Assembly (NCBI GenBank): GCA_002748065.1
Contig: PDRJ01000024.1
Coordinates: 1 to 64,000 of the forward strand
Length of the DNA stretch: 64,000 nucleotides
Source of the DNA: Bacteroidota bacterium
Lineage (GTDB): Bacteria > Bacteroidota > Bacteroidia > Bacteroidales > BM520
Direction of reading: 5' to 3'
This document shows positions 47,202 to 55,893 of this stretch, piece by piece. The notes under the pieces are model-generated. The model saw only the letters and a program-made list of their open reading frames with translations. It had not been told where the DNA came from and made no database searches. A program made the position numbers and the translations under genes. Position 1 is the stretch's first letter. The number at the start of each line of letters is the position of its first letter.

Positions 47202-47361
47202 AATTAGTGCCTTTCCATAAAGTCAGGGTTTTGAGCAGTGACGGTATAGAACGTTCGAATCCGAGGCTTGCGAAGGCTGAAATAGGAGAGTTTACTGAGG
47301 TAAATGACCCTTTGGAAGAGAAGCATCACAAAGAAGTCGGACGTTATAGATAGCCGCTATT
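47202..47361 (+). repeat. Dispersed MITE-like element, copy E
   Basis: Full-length copy with CTTTCCATAAAGTCAGGG at the left and GACGTTATAGATAGCC at the right. It directly abuts copy F head to tail. Together E and F fill the gap between trxA and dnaE; the open frame across them is not a gene. Confidence 0.88.
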
Positions 47362-47520
47362 CAGTGTCTGTCCATAAAGTCAGCGTTGTGAGAAGAGGCT
47401 GTCTAGAAAGTTCGAATTCGAGGCTTGCAAAGGCTGAAATAGAGGAGTTTACTAGGGCAAATAACCATTTGGAAGACAAGCGTAACGAAGAAGTCGGACT
47501 TTATAGACGGACGCTAATTA
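47360..47520 (+). repeat. Dispersed MITE-like element, copy F, reaching into the dnaE stop codon
   Basis: This is the cleanest copy. The left end is CTGTCCATAAAGTCAG and the right end is GACTTTATAGACGGACG then CTAATTA. The dnaE stop codon (TAG on the minus strand, 47514-47516) is part of that terminal CTAATTA. Confidence 0.9.
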
Positions 47521-50500
47521 ATCTTATATTTTAGCTCATTCTTATTCAAAAATTTAATCAAAGCTGCAGGATCCACTCGTTTTTTTGCCAGCATCTCAAC
47601 ACGCTCCAGGGTATCATCCTGTATTCTTATCACCATACGAGCCGGGCCCTTGTTATGTTTAACCAACTGATCAAACTCCTTCACCAGTTCTTTGGTTAAC
47701 TGCACTTGAGGGATGATCATCGTAATCTTATTCACCCTTCGTTCCATCACTTCAGCCAAAAGTTCAATGGAGACGATGGACACCTCATATTGTTCCTGGT
47801 AATTACGTCTGATCCGCCCTTCCACCAATACCGATTGTCCGGCGATAATATAGGGTTTCAGCTCCAGATACTCCTTGGAAAAGAGGGCAAAGCGATGGGC
47901 ATCCTCTTTATCTTCCAACACAAAAAAGCCATAGGGGGCTCCCTTTTTGGTGGTTCGCTCCGCGGCCTCAGTGATCATTCCCGCAAAAAACAGCTTTCCA
48001 AAACCTTTCAAAGACTCAAGATCTTCGTTTAGTCGAGCAATGGTAACATTAGTAAACTGTTTTATTTCAAAATTAAAACTATCCAACGGGTGTCCTGACA
48101 TGTAGAAGCCGGTCACGGCTTTCTCCTTTTTCAGTTGTTCGATATTGGGCCATGGGCTAGCCTCCGGCATGGAGAGCTCTGCCATAGCCACCTCGGTCTC
48201 CTCCCCAAAGAGGGAGACCTGGGCTGATTTTTTCCGGGCCTGATAATCACTGCCATGTTTCACCAATTTCTCGATAAAGGAGGTGTCCGAATCCCCATCC
48301 CGGTGAAAGAACTGGGCACGATGTACGTCGGAAAAGGTATCAAAGGCTCCGGCTAAGGCTAGGGATTCCAAGGTTTTTCTATTCACTGTACGAAGATCCA
48401 CCCGACGCACCAAATCAAAGATATCCGCAAAGGGGCCATGCTCTTTCCGCTCAAGGATGATGGCGTGCACTGCAGCCTCCCCCACCCCTTTTATGGCAGC
48501 CATCCCAAAACGAATCTCTCCCTTTGGGTTAACGGTAAAGTTGAGATAACTCTCATTGATATCCGGACCCAACACGGCAATTCCCGCATGTTTACACTCA
48601 TCGATAAAGAAGCTAATCTTCTTGATATCTGTAAGGTTATGGGTAAGTACCGAGGCCATATATTCGGCCGGATAGTGCGCTTTAAGGTAGGCGGTACGGT
48701 AAGCTACCACCGAATAGGCCGCCGAATGCGACCGGTTAAAACCATATTCGGCAAACTCTTTCATGGTATCAAAGAGGTCATTGGCTTTCTCTTTATCGAT
48801 GCCCCGCTCTTGGGCTCCGGCCACAAAATCCACGCGCATGTCATTCATGGCTTTCATCTTCTTCTTCCCCATGGCACGGCGGAGGTTGTCCGCTTTTCCC
48901 AACGAGAACCCGCCCAGTCGTTGTGCGGTCTGCATGATTTGTTCCTGATAAACCATGATCCCATAGGTGGTCTTCAGAATATCCTTCAAATCTTCATGGG
49001 GATAGACCACCGGCACCCGTCCATGCTTCCGGTCGATAAAGAGGGGGATATTCTTCATGGGCCCCGGACGATAGAGGGCATTCATTGTGATAAGGTCCTC
49101 GATATCGGTAGGTTTTAGTTCCTTAAGATACTTCTGCATACCCAGCGACTCAAACTGGAAAGTACCAATAGTATCCCCCCGCTGGTACAGCTCGTAGGTT
49201 TTTTCATCTTCCAACGAGATATGCTCTATATCAACCCGCTTTCCGTGACGGATCTCAATATTCTGGATGGCATCCTTAATAATGGACAACGTCTTCAGCC
49301 CCAGAAAGTCCATCTTTAGCATCCCCACCGACTCCACGAATCTTCCATCATACTGGGTCACCATCAGGGGAGAGTCTTTAGCCCTGGCCAGGGGAATATG
49401 CTCACTAAGATCTTCCGGACCAATAATCACCCCACAGGCATGGACCCCTGTTTGACGAATAGAACCCTCCAGGATCTCCGCATTTTTCAACATATTCCGC
49501 ACACGATCTTCTCCCTTCTCTTTCAATTCCTGCAATTCGGGAACCTTTTTAAAGGCCTCATCCAAGGAAGTGTCGGGGATTAACTTGGCGATGCGGTCGG
49601 TCTCAGGCAGGGGCACCCTAAGCACACGTCCCACGTCGCGAACAGCCGATTTGGCAGCCATCTTACCAAAAGTGACAATCTGAGCAACCTTATCGGAACC
49701 ATACTTTTCAATCACGTAATCGAAGAGTTTCTGTCGCTCCTCATCGTCAAAATCGGTATCGATATCAGGCATGGAGACGCGTTCAGGATTCAGAAAACGC
49801 TCAAAGAGAAGGTTATATTTAATAGGATCGATGGCGGTGATACCCGTTACATAGGCCACGGCCGAACCCGCCGCTGAGCCACGCCCCGGCCCCACCAATA
49901 TCCCCATTTGACGTGCCGCATTGATAAAATCCTGAGTGATCAAAAAATAACCGGAAAAGCCCATTTTACTGATCACACCAAGCTCCATTTCTAAGCGCTC
50001 TTTGATCTCAGGCGTAATCTCTTCGTACACCTTTTGGGCTCCTTCCCAAACCAAGTGGGCAAGGTAAGCATCTTCATTTTCAAATTCCCGGGGAATGGGG
50101 AACTTGGGCAGAAGGATATCCCTTTTCAGCTCATACACCTCTACCTTGTCCACAATCTCCTGGGTATTGTGCAGCACCTCAGGGTTTTCGGGAAAGAGCG
50201 CAGCCATCTCCTCATAGGATTTCAGGTACTCCTTTCCTGTATATTTCAATCTTGCGGGATCGTCGAAATCCTTCCCCGTGCTCAAGCAGACCAGGATATC
50301 ATGGGCTTCGGCATCCTCTTCTCGAATAAAATGGACATCATTGGTGGCGATAACCTTCACATCATGCTTCTTTCCCAGGGCAAGAATGGCCTCGTTAGCC
50401 CGCGCCTGCTCAGGGATGCCGTGATCCATCACCTCAAGGTAAAAATCTTCTCCAAACTGCTCTTTGTACCAAAGTACGGCGCTCTCAGCCCTCTCCATAT

Positions 50501-50954
50501 GCCCACGCTGTGCATAGAATGCAACCTCTCCCGCCAAACAAGCCGAACTTACAATCAACCCCTCCTTATACTGCACCAAAATTTCCTTGTCAATACGGGG
50601 ATTATAGTAGAACCCATCGCGAAACCCTAAGGTGACCAGCTTACACAAGTTATGATAACCTATTTTGTTTTTCGCAAGGATGATAAGATGAAAACCACGG
50701 AACCGGTCGCCCTTTCCGGTACGGTCAAAGCGGCCGGCATCAGCTACGTAAGTTTCACAACCGAGAATCGGCTTTATCCCCTCATCCTGGGCCGTGTTAA
50801 AAAAGTGTAATGCCCCATACATATTCCCGTGATCGGTAATGGCCAGCGCACCCATATCTAACTCTTTAGCCCTTCTTATTAGCTTAGTAATATCGGAGGC
50901 GCCATCTAAGACAGAATATTGTGTGTGGACATGTAAATGGGTATAATCAACCAT
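47514..50954 (-). CDS. dnaE: DNA polymerase III alpha subunit
   Basis: The 1146-residue replicative polymerase has an N-terminal PHP domain (HLHVHTQYSVLDGA, ITDHGNMYGA), the palm with catalytic aspartates in MPDIDTDFDDEERQ, then helix-hairpin-helix and OB regions (about 960-1080: FAGMITEAAERTTKKG). It copies the chromosome with the sliding clamp. Its C-terminal residues lie at the edge of repeat copy F, whose end supplies the stop codon. A weak box TATCTTTA lies at 50980-50987 on the minus strand. Confidence 0.96.
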   Translation of the reverse strand: MVDYTHLHVHTQYSVLDGASDITKLIRRAKELDMGALAITDHGNMYGALHFFNTAQDEGIKPILGCETYVADAGRFDRTGKGDRFRGFHLIILAKNKIGYHNLCKLVTLGFRDGFYYNPRIDKEILVQYKEGLIVSSACLAGEVAFYAQRGHMERAESAVLWYKEQFGEDFYLEVMDHGIPEQARANEAILALGKKHDVKVIATNDVHFIREEDAEAHDILVCLSTGKDFDDPARLKYTGKEYLKSYEEMAALFPENPEVLHNTQEIVDKVEVYELKRDILLPKFPIPREFENEDAYLAHLVWEGAQKVYEEITPEIKERLEMELGVISKMGFSGYFLITQDFINAARQMGILVGPGRGSAAGSAVAYVTGITAIDPIKYNLLFERFLNPERVSMPDIDTDFDDEERQKLFDYVIEKYGSDKVAQIVTFGKMAAKSAVRDVGRVLRVPLPETDRIAKLIPDTSLDEAFKKVPELQELKEKGEDRVRNMLKNAEILEGSIRQTGVHACGVIIGPEDLSEHIPLARAKDSPLMVTQYDGRFVESVGMLKMDFLGLKTLSIIKDAIQNIEIRHGKRVDIEHISLEDEKTYELYQRGDTIGTFQFESLGMQKYLKELKPTDIEDLITMNALYRPGPMKNIPLFIDRKHGRVPVVYPHEDLKDILKTTYGIMVYQEQIMQTAQRLGGFSLGKADNLRRAMGKKKMKAMNDMRVDFVAGAQERGIDKEKANDLFDTMKEFAEYGFNRSHSAAYSVVAYRTAYLKAHYPAEYMASVLTHNLTDIKKISFFIDECKHAGIAVLGPDINESYLNFTVNPKGEIRFGMAAIKGVGEAAVHAIILERKEHGPFADIFDLVRRVDLRTVNRKTLESLALAGAFDTFSDVHRAQFFHRDGDSDTSFIEKLVKHGSDYQARKKSAQVSLFGEETEVAMAELSMPEASPWPNIEQLKKEKAVTGFYMSGHPLDSFNFEIKQFTNVTIARLNEDLESLKGFGKLFFAGMITEAAERTTKKGAPYGFFVLEDKEDAHRFALFSKEYLELKPYIIAGQSVLVEGRIRRNYQEQYEVSIVSIELLAEVMERRVNKITMIIPQVQLTKELVKEFDQLVKHNKGPARMVIRIQDDTLERVEMLAKKRVDPAALIKFLNKNELKYKIN

Positions 50955-51129
50955 GGTATCAACAAAAATTTTAGTGCCGTAAAGATATCAAATAAAAAAC
51001 ACCTTTCAGGAGGAGTTACGGATAATTTATTAACTTGTGCCCCCTTAAAGGACAACAAGAAATCACCAAATAACAAATCCCGGAGAGAAGCGATTTTTGA
51101 TCTCTTTTCCCTCATAAACTACGGAACAA

Positions 51130-51885
51130 ATGAAAAAAGTTATGTTACTGGCCGCTCTTGCAACATCCATTGTTTGGAGTGCTTTTTCCCAACCACAAAC
51201 AGCTTATTCACTCTACATCAATGAGTTTATGGCCGACAACGAAAGCACCATCGCCGATGAGGCCGGAGAATACGACGACTGGATAGAACTTTGGAATGGG
51301 GGAGATACCAGCATCAACCTGGAGGGAATGTACCTCTCCGATGACCCTGAAGAACCCTCAAAATGGATGATTCCTGCAGTAACCCTCCCCCCAGGCGAGT
51401 ACCTGCTCTTTTGGGCGGATAAAAATGAAGAGCAGGGGGAGATGCACACCAACTTCAAGCTCTCCAAAGGAGGCGAGTTCATCGGGTTATACGACTCGAA
51501 CGCCAACGGACTTGCCCCCATTGACACCCTCTCTTTTGGGGAACAGCAAAAGGATATCTCTTACGGTCGTGTATGTGACGGTTCCTCCAACTGGAAGGCC
51601 TTTGAAACACCTACGCCCGGAGAGGCCAACAGTGGAGTAGGCATGACGGATCTTTCCAAGGCCATAACCCTTTATCCTTCTCCCACTCAAGGCACACTCT
51701 TCATCTCTTCAGAAACCCCAGAAAAGGGACAGACCATCACAATCCTCAGCACAACCGGTCAAGTGATGGATCGCTACACCCTACACGAAGGCACCCGTCA
51801 GATCAATGTGGAAAGCTATCCCCGGGGAACCTACTTTGTTCGAGATGATATAACCCGCAAAACACGCCCCTTTATAAAGCAATAG
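51130..51885 (+). CDS. Secreted lamin-tail-domain protein with T9SS sorting domain
   Basis: The 251-residue protein has a signal peptide (about 1-21), an LTD domain (about 25-155) with the typical INEFMADNESTIADEAGEY, DDWIELWNGGD, LPPGEYLLFWAD and SKGGEFIGLYD segments, and a T9SS type A domain (ITLYPSPTQGTLFIS, ITILSTTGQVMDRY, YPRGTYFVRD). LTD proteins in Bacteroidetes are often exported with nucleases or adhesins, but none is adjacent. The following gap of about 100 bp holds only a weak hairpin. Confidence 0.85.
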   Translation: MKKVMLLAALATSIVWSAFSQPQTAYSLYINEFMADNESTIADEAGEYDDWIELWNGGDTSINLEGMYLSDDPEEPSKWMIPAVTLPPGEYLLFWADKNEEQGEMHTNFKLSKGGEFIGLYDSNANGLAPIDTLSFGEQQKDISYGRVCDGSSNWKAFETPTPGEANSGVGMTDLSKAITLYPSPTQGTLFISSETPEKGQTITILSTTGQVMDRYTLHEGTRQINVESYPRGTYFVRDDITRKTRPFIKQ

Positions 51886-51988
51886 TTTATCGGAATTCTG
51901 CTATGGGCACAACCATCGCAGAATGTTAAACCTGTCCCCCTCCCTAAGTGTCCCCTTGTGGAGAAGAGAGGAAGCATTCACAAAATCC

Positions 51989-52762
51989 TTAGAATCGCTT
52001 ATCCCCACCAAGGATCCCTCCAAGAAGATCCCCGCCGATGCCGGCGGCACCTTTTCGTTCTCCCCTGTTATGGCGAGCACTGGCCACCATAATACGATCT
52101 GCCAAGCGACTGAAGGGCAGGCTCTGAAGAAATACTCTTCCCGGCCCGGTAAGGGTTGCCACAAAGAGTCCCTCTCCGCCAAAGAGGGCATTGGTAAAGC
52201 CCCCAATAAACTTGATATTATAGTCGATGGTGGGGGCGAAAGCAGCAATACAACCGGTGTCAATACGGAGAGTTTCTCCGGCCTGCAGGGTTTTGCTGAT
52301 CACCGTGCCCCCAGCATGAATAAAGGCCAAACCGTCGCCGGAGAGCTTTTGCAGGATAAAACCTTCACCCCCAAAAAGACCGGCTCCCAAGCGTTTAGAG
52401 AAGGCTATATCAATATCAACCCCCGAAGCGGCACATAAAAAAGCATCCTTCTGACAGATAAAACTACCGCCCAGATCACTCAAATCCAACGGGATCACTT
52501 TGCCGGGGAAGGGGGCACCAAACCCCACATAACCTTTGTGCGACCCACTTTGGATAAAGGTGGTGATAAAAAAGCCGTCACCGGTAAGCATGCGCTTAAA
52601 GCCTTTGAAAATTCCACCCCCAGTGGTAGTCTGCATTTGGATGCCATCAGTCATATACATCATGGTGCCTACCTCCGCACGTACACCCTCTCCGGGGTCC
52701 AGCCCTATCTGCACGATTTGCATATCGTCGCCGTAAATCTTATAGTCTATAATATCTGCCAT
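51989..52762 (-). CDS. AIM24 / TIGR00266-family protein
   Basis: The 257-residue protein is built of glycine-rich beta-strands: YGDDMQIVQIGLDPGEGVRAEVGTM (in part), GGIFKGFKRMLTGDGFF, then GAGLFGGEGFILQKLSGDG, and ends with a conserved basic GLFVATLTGPGRVFLQSL. The family is found in bacteria and in mitochondrial AIM24; its biochemical role is not established. It has no visible operon partner. Confidence 0.85.
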   Translation of the reverse strand: MADIIDYKIYGDDMQIVQIGLDPGEGVRAEVGTMMYMTDGIQMQTTTGGGIFKGFKRMLTGDGFFITTFIQSGSHKGYVGFGAPFPGKVIPLDLSDLGGSFICQKDAFLCAASGVDIDIAFSKRLGAGLFGGEGFILQKLSGDGLAFIHAGGTVISKTLQAGETLRIDTGCIAAFAPTIDYNIKFIGGFTNALFGGEGLFVATLTGPGRVFLQSLPFSRLADRIMVASARHNRGERKGAAGIGGDLLGGILGGDKRF

Positions 52763-52910
52763 AATGATACGTTTTTATAATAACTCTCTGCTCTTGCCTC
52801 GCTCATTCCGTTTTGTAATCTTCAACATTTTATCACCCTCGTCTTTGAAATTCTCTCATTACAGGGTCTGTGGTAAACAGCTATTTTGCATAAAACAGAC
52901 TGCACCTCAG

Positions 52911-52960
52911 CAAAAGAGAAGCATAACGAAGAAGTCGGACTTTATAGACGGACGCTATAT
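52911..52960 (+). repeat. Dispersed element, partial copy G (right end)
   Basis: The right end only: GCATAACGAAGAAGTCGGAC then TTTATAGACGGACGCTAT. It ends about 26 bp before the rhodanese stop codon. The left half is absent. Confidence 0.8.
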
Positions 52961-52985
52961 GTCCCCCTCCAGAAGGAACACAACA

Positions 52986-53402
52986 CTAACACCCCCCACA
53001 ACCGCCGGAGCAGTGATGGCAAGAGTGCGAGTTCCCCCCTACCACTGGCATTCCCTGCTGCTGCCACTCCATAAAGCCTCCATCAAGATTAGCCACGTGA
53101 GGGAACCCCTGTTTCAACAAGAGATTGGCAACTTTCATGCTACGAACACCACTCTCACAACAAACCACCACCGGCTTATCTTTAGGAATTCCGTAAAAGG
53201 TATCAATAATACGACTCATGGGATGGTAGAGGATGTTTTCACTCTCTCCAAACATCCCATGATGCCTCTCCTCCGGTTCCCTCACATCCAGCAGGTAGAC
53301 CTCCCCCTCCAACATGGCAGAGAAAGCATCGTAGACGCCTATATGGGGAACCCCTTCAAGGTGAAATTGCTGTACTTTGGGACTCTTATATACATTTTCC
53401 AT
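52986..53402 (-). CDS. Rhodanese-domain protein with His/Cys-rich tail
   Basis: The 138-residue protein has one rhodanese domain with DVREPEER and the active-site loop CCESGVRS, whose second cysteine would carry persulfide sulfur. The C-terminal tail is unusual: GNSHSCHHCSGGCGGC, with three histidines and four cysteines in the last 16 residues, a likely metal- or sulfur-binding addition. I chose the ATG giving MENVYKSPKV; an upstream TTG start would run over a promoter-like TACCTTGG. The product may move sulfur or sequester a metal. No molybdopterin or thiolation gene is near. Confidence 0.75.
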   Translation of the reverse strand: MENVYKSPKVQQFHLEGVPHIGVYDAFSAMLEGEVYLLDVREPEERHHGMFGESENILYHPMSRIIDTFYGIPKDKPVVVCCESGVRSMKVANLLLKQGFPHVANLDGGFMEWQQQGMPVVGGNSHSCHHCSGGCGGC

Positions 53403-53496
53403 ACGCTTCTTATTTTGTACCAAGGTAACCCATAATAGCGGAAATTGTTTAACAAAAAAGATCTTCCCCTACTCTTCCTTTCATCAACGAAGTTGC

Positions 53497-53504
53497 TACT
53501 TTTG
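53497..53504 (+). promoter_or_regulatory. Promoter -7 box for the GNAT-type gene
   Basis: TACTTTTG, 32 bp upstream of the ATG, an exact match to TAnnTTTG. Confidence 0.6.
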
Positions 53505-53535
53505 CAAAATACAGATTCCCCCAATAGCATTGCTT

Positions 53536-54660
53536 ATGACCATCATCATAAAAGAGGTTTTAAAAGAGGATGAACTCCATGACTTCATTCGTTTTCCGGA
53601 GCGTTTATACAAAAATGAGCCGGGCTATTTTCCTCCCATACGAAGTGAAGAGGTAAAGACCTTTGATCACAACACCAACTTAGCCTTTGATTATTGCGAT
53701 GCGCGGCTTTGGTTAGCCATCCGCAACAAGAAGGTGGTAGGGAGAGTTGCCGGGATCATTAACCATCGGTACAACGACAACAGAGAAGTGAAATATGCAC
53801 GCTTTGGGTGGCTTGACTTTATTGAAGAACAAGAGGTATTGGAGAAGCTTCTCCACACCGTGGAGGTATGGGCTATGGAGAACGACCTCTATGTGGTTCA
53901 CGGCCCTTTGGGATTTACCTCCTTCGATCCCTCCGGAGTACTGATAGAGGGGTTTGGCGAAACGCTCACCTCTTACGCCCGGTTCAACTACCCTTACTAC
54001 GGAAAACTCATAGATGCCTGTGGTTATAAAAAAGAGATCGACTGGGTAGAGTACGACATCGCCATGCCCGATGAGATTCCCGAGCGAATTGTCAGGGGAG
54101 CCGAACTGGTCAAAAATCGCTACCATCTCCGACATGTTAAGATCAAAAACCGGCGGGATCTTGTAAATTATGCCGGAGAGATTTTCAAACTCATTAACCG
54201 CTCCTACTCCGGCCTCTACGGGTTTTCAGAAATTTCTAAAGAGCAAACCAAAAGGATTATCAAAGCTAATTGGCTCCTTTTGAAAAGAGCTTATACCTCG
54301 TTAATCGTGGATGAACAAAACAAATTGGTAGGATTTGGGCTGGCATTTCCTTCCCTCTCCGACGCCCTCAAGAAGATTAATGGCGCAATTACATTGAGAG
54401 GCTATTTCTCCCTCTACAAATCGCTAAAACACCACCAAACAGCTGACCTTCTGCTTATTGCCGTAAGAAACGACTACAAAAGAAAGGGGGTTAATGCCAT
54501 GATCTTCCACGAAATCGGGCAGAAATTCCTAGAAAATGGGATCAAACATATTGAGACAACCAAAGAGTTGGAAAAAAACCGAGACATCAACCAGCTATGG
54601 AACAAGTTGGAGGCACGACAACATAAACGGACACGCTGTTATCGTAAAAATTTAACATAA
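53536..54660 (+). CDS. GNAT-like acyltransferase of a Bacteroidetes family
   Basis: The 374-residue protein has an N-terminal FIRFPERLYKNEPGYFPP, then a GNAT-like half with WLAIRNKKVVGRVAGIINHRYN and FARFGWLDFIEE-like sequence, an HGPLGFTSFDPSG turn, and a second GNAT-like half with KLVGFGLAFPSLS and LLLIAVRNDYKRKGVNAMIF (the acetyl-CoA-binding type V/I/R-x-x-G segment). It looks like a double-GNAT protein that may use long acyl-CoA or acyl-ACP; the acceptor is unknown. The start MTIIIKEV was chosen because it lies just after a good promoter and keeps family length. Confidence 0.75.
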   Translation: MTIIIKEVLKEDELHDFIRFPERLYKNEPGYFPPIRSEEVKTFDHNTNLAFDYCDARLWLAIRNKKVVGRVAGIINHRYNDNREVKYARFGWLDFIEEQEVLEKLLHTVEVWAMENDLYVVHGPLGFTSFDPSGVLIEGFGETLTSYARFNYPYYGKLIDACGYKKEIDWVEYDIAMPDEIPERIVRGAELVKNRYHLRHVKIKNRRDLVNYAGEIFKLINRSYSGLYGFSEISKEQTKRIIKANWLLLKRAYTSLIVDEQNKLVGFGLAFPSLSDALKKINGAITLRGYFSLYKSLKHHQTADLLLIAVRNDYKRKGVNAMIFHEIGQKFLENGIKHIETTKELEKNRDINQLWNKLEARQHKRTRCYRKNLT

Positions 54661-54688
54661 TCCCTATTAAAAAATTCAACGGATATAT

Positions 54689-54696
54689 TACCTTTG
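54689..54696 (+). promoter_or_regulatory. Promoter -7 box for the 363-residue exported protein
   Basis: TACCTTTG lies 21 bp upstream of the ATG. Confidence 0.6.
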
Positions 54697-54717
54697 TCGA
54701 CTACAAAAAATTTAACC

Positions 54718-55809
54718 ATGAAACGAATTATTTTTACCGTACTATTAACCTTTTTAGCTTTCAGCGTCACACTAAAGGCTCAGAATCAAAAAATAAATCA
54801 ATATGCCATCAAATCAGGGCACGTCAAGTATAAACTCACCGGAAATACAGAGGGGACAAAAGAGATCTGGTTTGACAACTATGGAGATACCCAAATTGAG
54901 GAAGAAAATTCAGTAACTACGGTGAAAATTTTTGGGATGAAGGATGTGAAAGAGAAGCATACCCGCAGCATTATGCAAGGCCCTCGCATCACCATGATCG
55001 ATTTTAAGGAGAAAAAAGTTACAAAGAGTATCAATCCGCTCTACGAAGAGATCAACCAACAGGTAAATAGCATGACTGAAAAGGAGCAAGAAGCATACGC
55101 TAAAGAGATTCTGGAAAGCCTGGGCGGAGAGATCATCGGTGAAGAGACCATTCTGAATAAGCGATGTGAAATCACTTCACTCTTAGGAAGCAAAGTATGG
55201 GTTTATAAAGGGGTGTCACTCAAAATAGAATCCAAGATCCTTGGCATAAAGAACTTCCAGGAGGCCACACTATTCAAAGAAAAAGTCACCATTCCCTCCT
55301 CCCTCTTTGATACCCCCAAAGGGTTTGAGGTACAGGATCTTTCTGAGCAGACAGAAAACTTCTTTGCAAATCCCGGAGAACTATATGAAGAAGTGGAAGA
55401 AGAGGAAGAGGAAGAAGAATCCTACCCCGTAGAGATGCCCTATGAGATGTTCCAAAAAGCAATGAACAAGTTCGAAATTGAGGGATACAACCGCACCACA
55501 GTGATGAACCTTCAAGGAGAGCAATACATGGCGGTTTTCATGAAATCACTCCAATCGGGATTCAGCGTATTGGCAAGCTCCATGGAAGGAATGGAGGAAG
55601 GAGAACTAAAAGATGAGGAGGGGAAAAGCTATGATACGTTCTACCATAAGAGAAAGAAAATGTACTATTTCGAAGAGTTAGATCAGGGAATCAAAGCCTC
55701 CATTCTTATGGTTCAGTTTCCCAAATATAACACCAACATTAGCTTAGTATCTACCGGAGATTTCACCAAGCAGGAACTTATTGATCTTTTTGACAGGATT
55801 GATTTATAG
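54718..55809 (+). CDS. Exported protein of unknown function with acidic linker
   Basis: The 363-residue protein starts MKRIIFTVLLTFLAFSVTLKAQ, a signal peptide. The N-terminal half (about 25-225) has a beta-rich pattern (IKSGHVKYKLTGNTEGTKEI, EIWFDNYGDTQIEE) similar to DUF4412-like periplasmic proteins; a run of Glu (EEVEEEEEEEES, about 235-247) links it to a second domain (about 250-363). I cannot name the family with certainty. A terminator closes the transcript. Confidence 0.6.
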   Translation: MKRIIFTVLLTFLAFSVTLKAQNQKINQYAIKSGHVKYKLTGNTEGTKEIWFDNYGDTQIEEENSVTTVKIFGMKDVKEKHTRSIMQGPRITMIDFKEKKVTKSINPLYEEINQQVNSMTEKEQEAYAKEILESLGGEIIGEETILNKRCEITSLLGSKVWVYKGVSLKIESKILGIKNFQEATLFKEKVTIPSSLFDTPKGFEVQDLSEQTENFFANPGELYEEVEEEEEEEESYPVEMPYEMFQKAMNKFEIEGYNRTTVMNLQGEQYMAVFMKSLQSGFSVLASSMEGMEEGELKDEEGKSYDTFYHKRKKMYYFEELDQGIKASILMVQFPKYNTNISLVSTGDFTKQELIDLFDRIDL

Positions 55810-55838
55810 AAACCTTGTTTTAAAGGAATTTATCACAG

Positions 55839-55874
55839 AATACCTGCTCTCCACCTCCTCAAAGAGCAGGTATT
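55839..55874 (+). terminator. Rho-independent terminator of the preceding exported-protein gene
   Basis: AATACCTGCTCT pairs with AGAGCAGGTATT over a 12-base loop and is followed by TTTTTATT. It lies 30 bp past the stop and 20 bp before cvfB. Confidence 0.85.
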
Positions 55875-55893
55875 TTTTATTAACACCATCATC

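Noticed and set aside
47304..47534. Open frame across the two tandem repeat elements
   Set aside because: It is made of repeat sequence only, and recurs as short frames in other copies (such as 25586-25843) with different stops.
51895..51924. Hairpin after the lamin-tail gene
   Set aside because: Only a 7-bp stem with a 16-base loop and no T run; too weak to call a terminator.
53403..53423. TTG start upstream of the rhodanese ATG
   Set aside because: It would add seven residues without family support and overlaps a promoter-like sequence; the ATG at 53402 is preferred.
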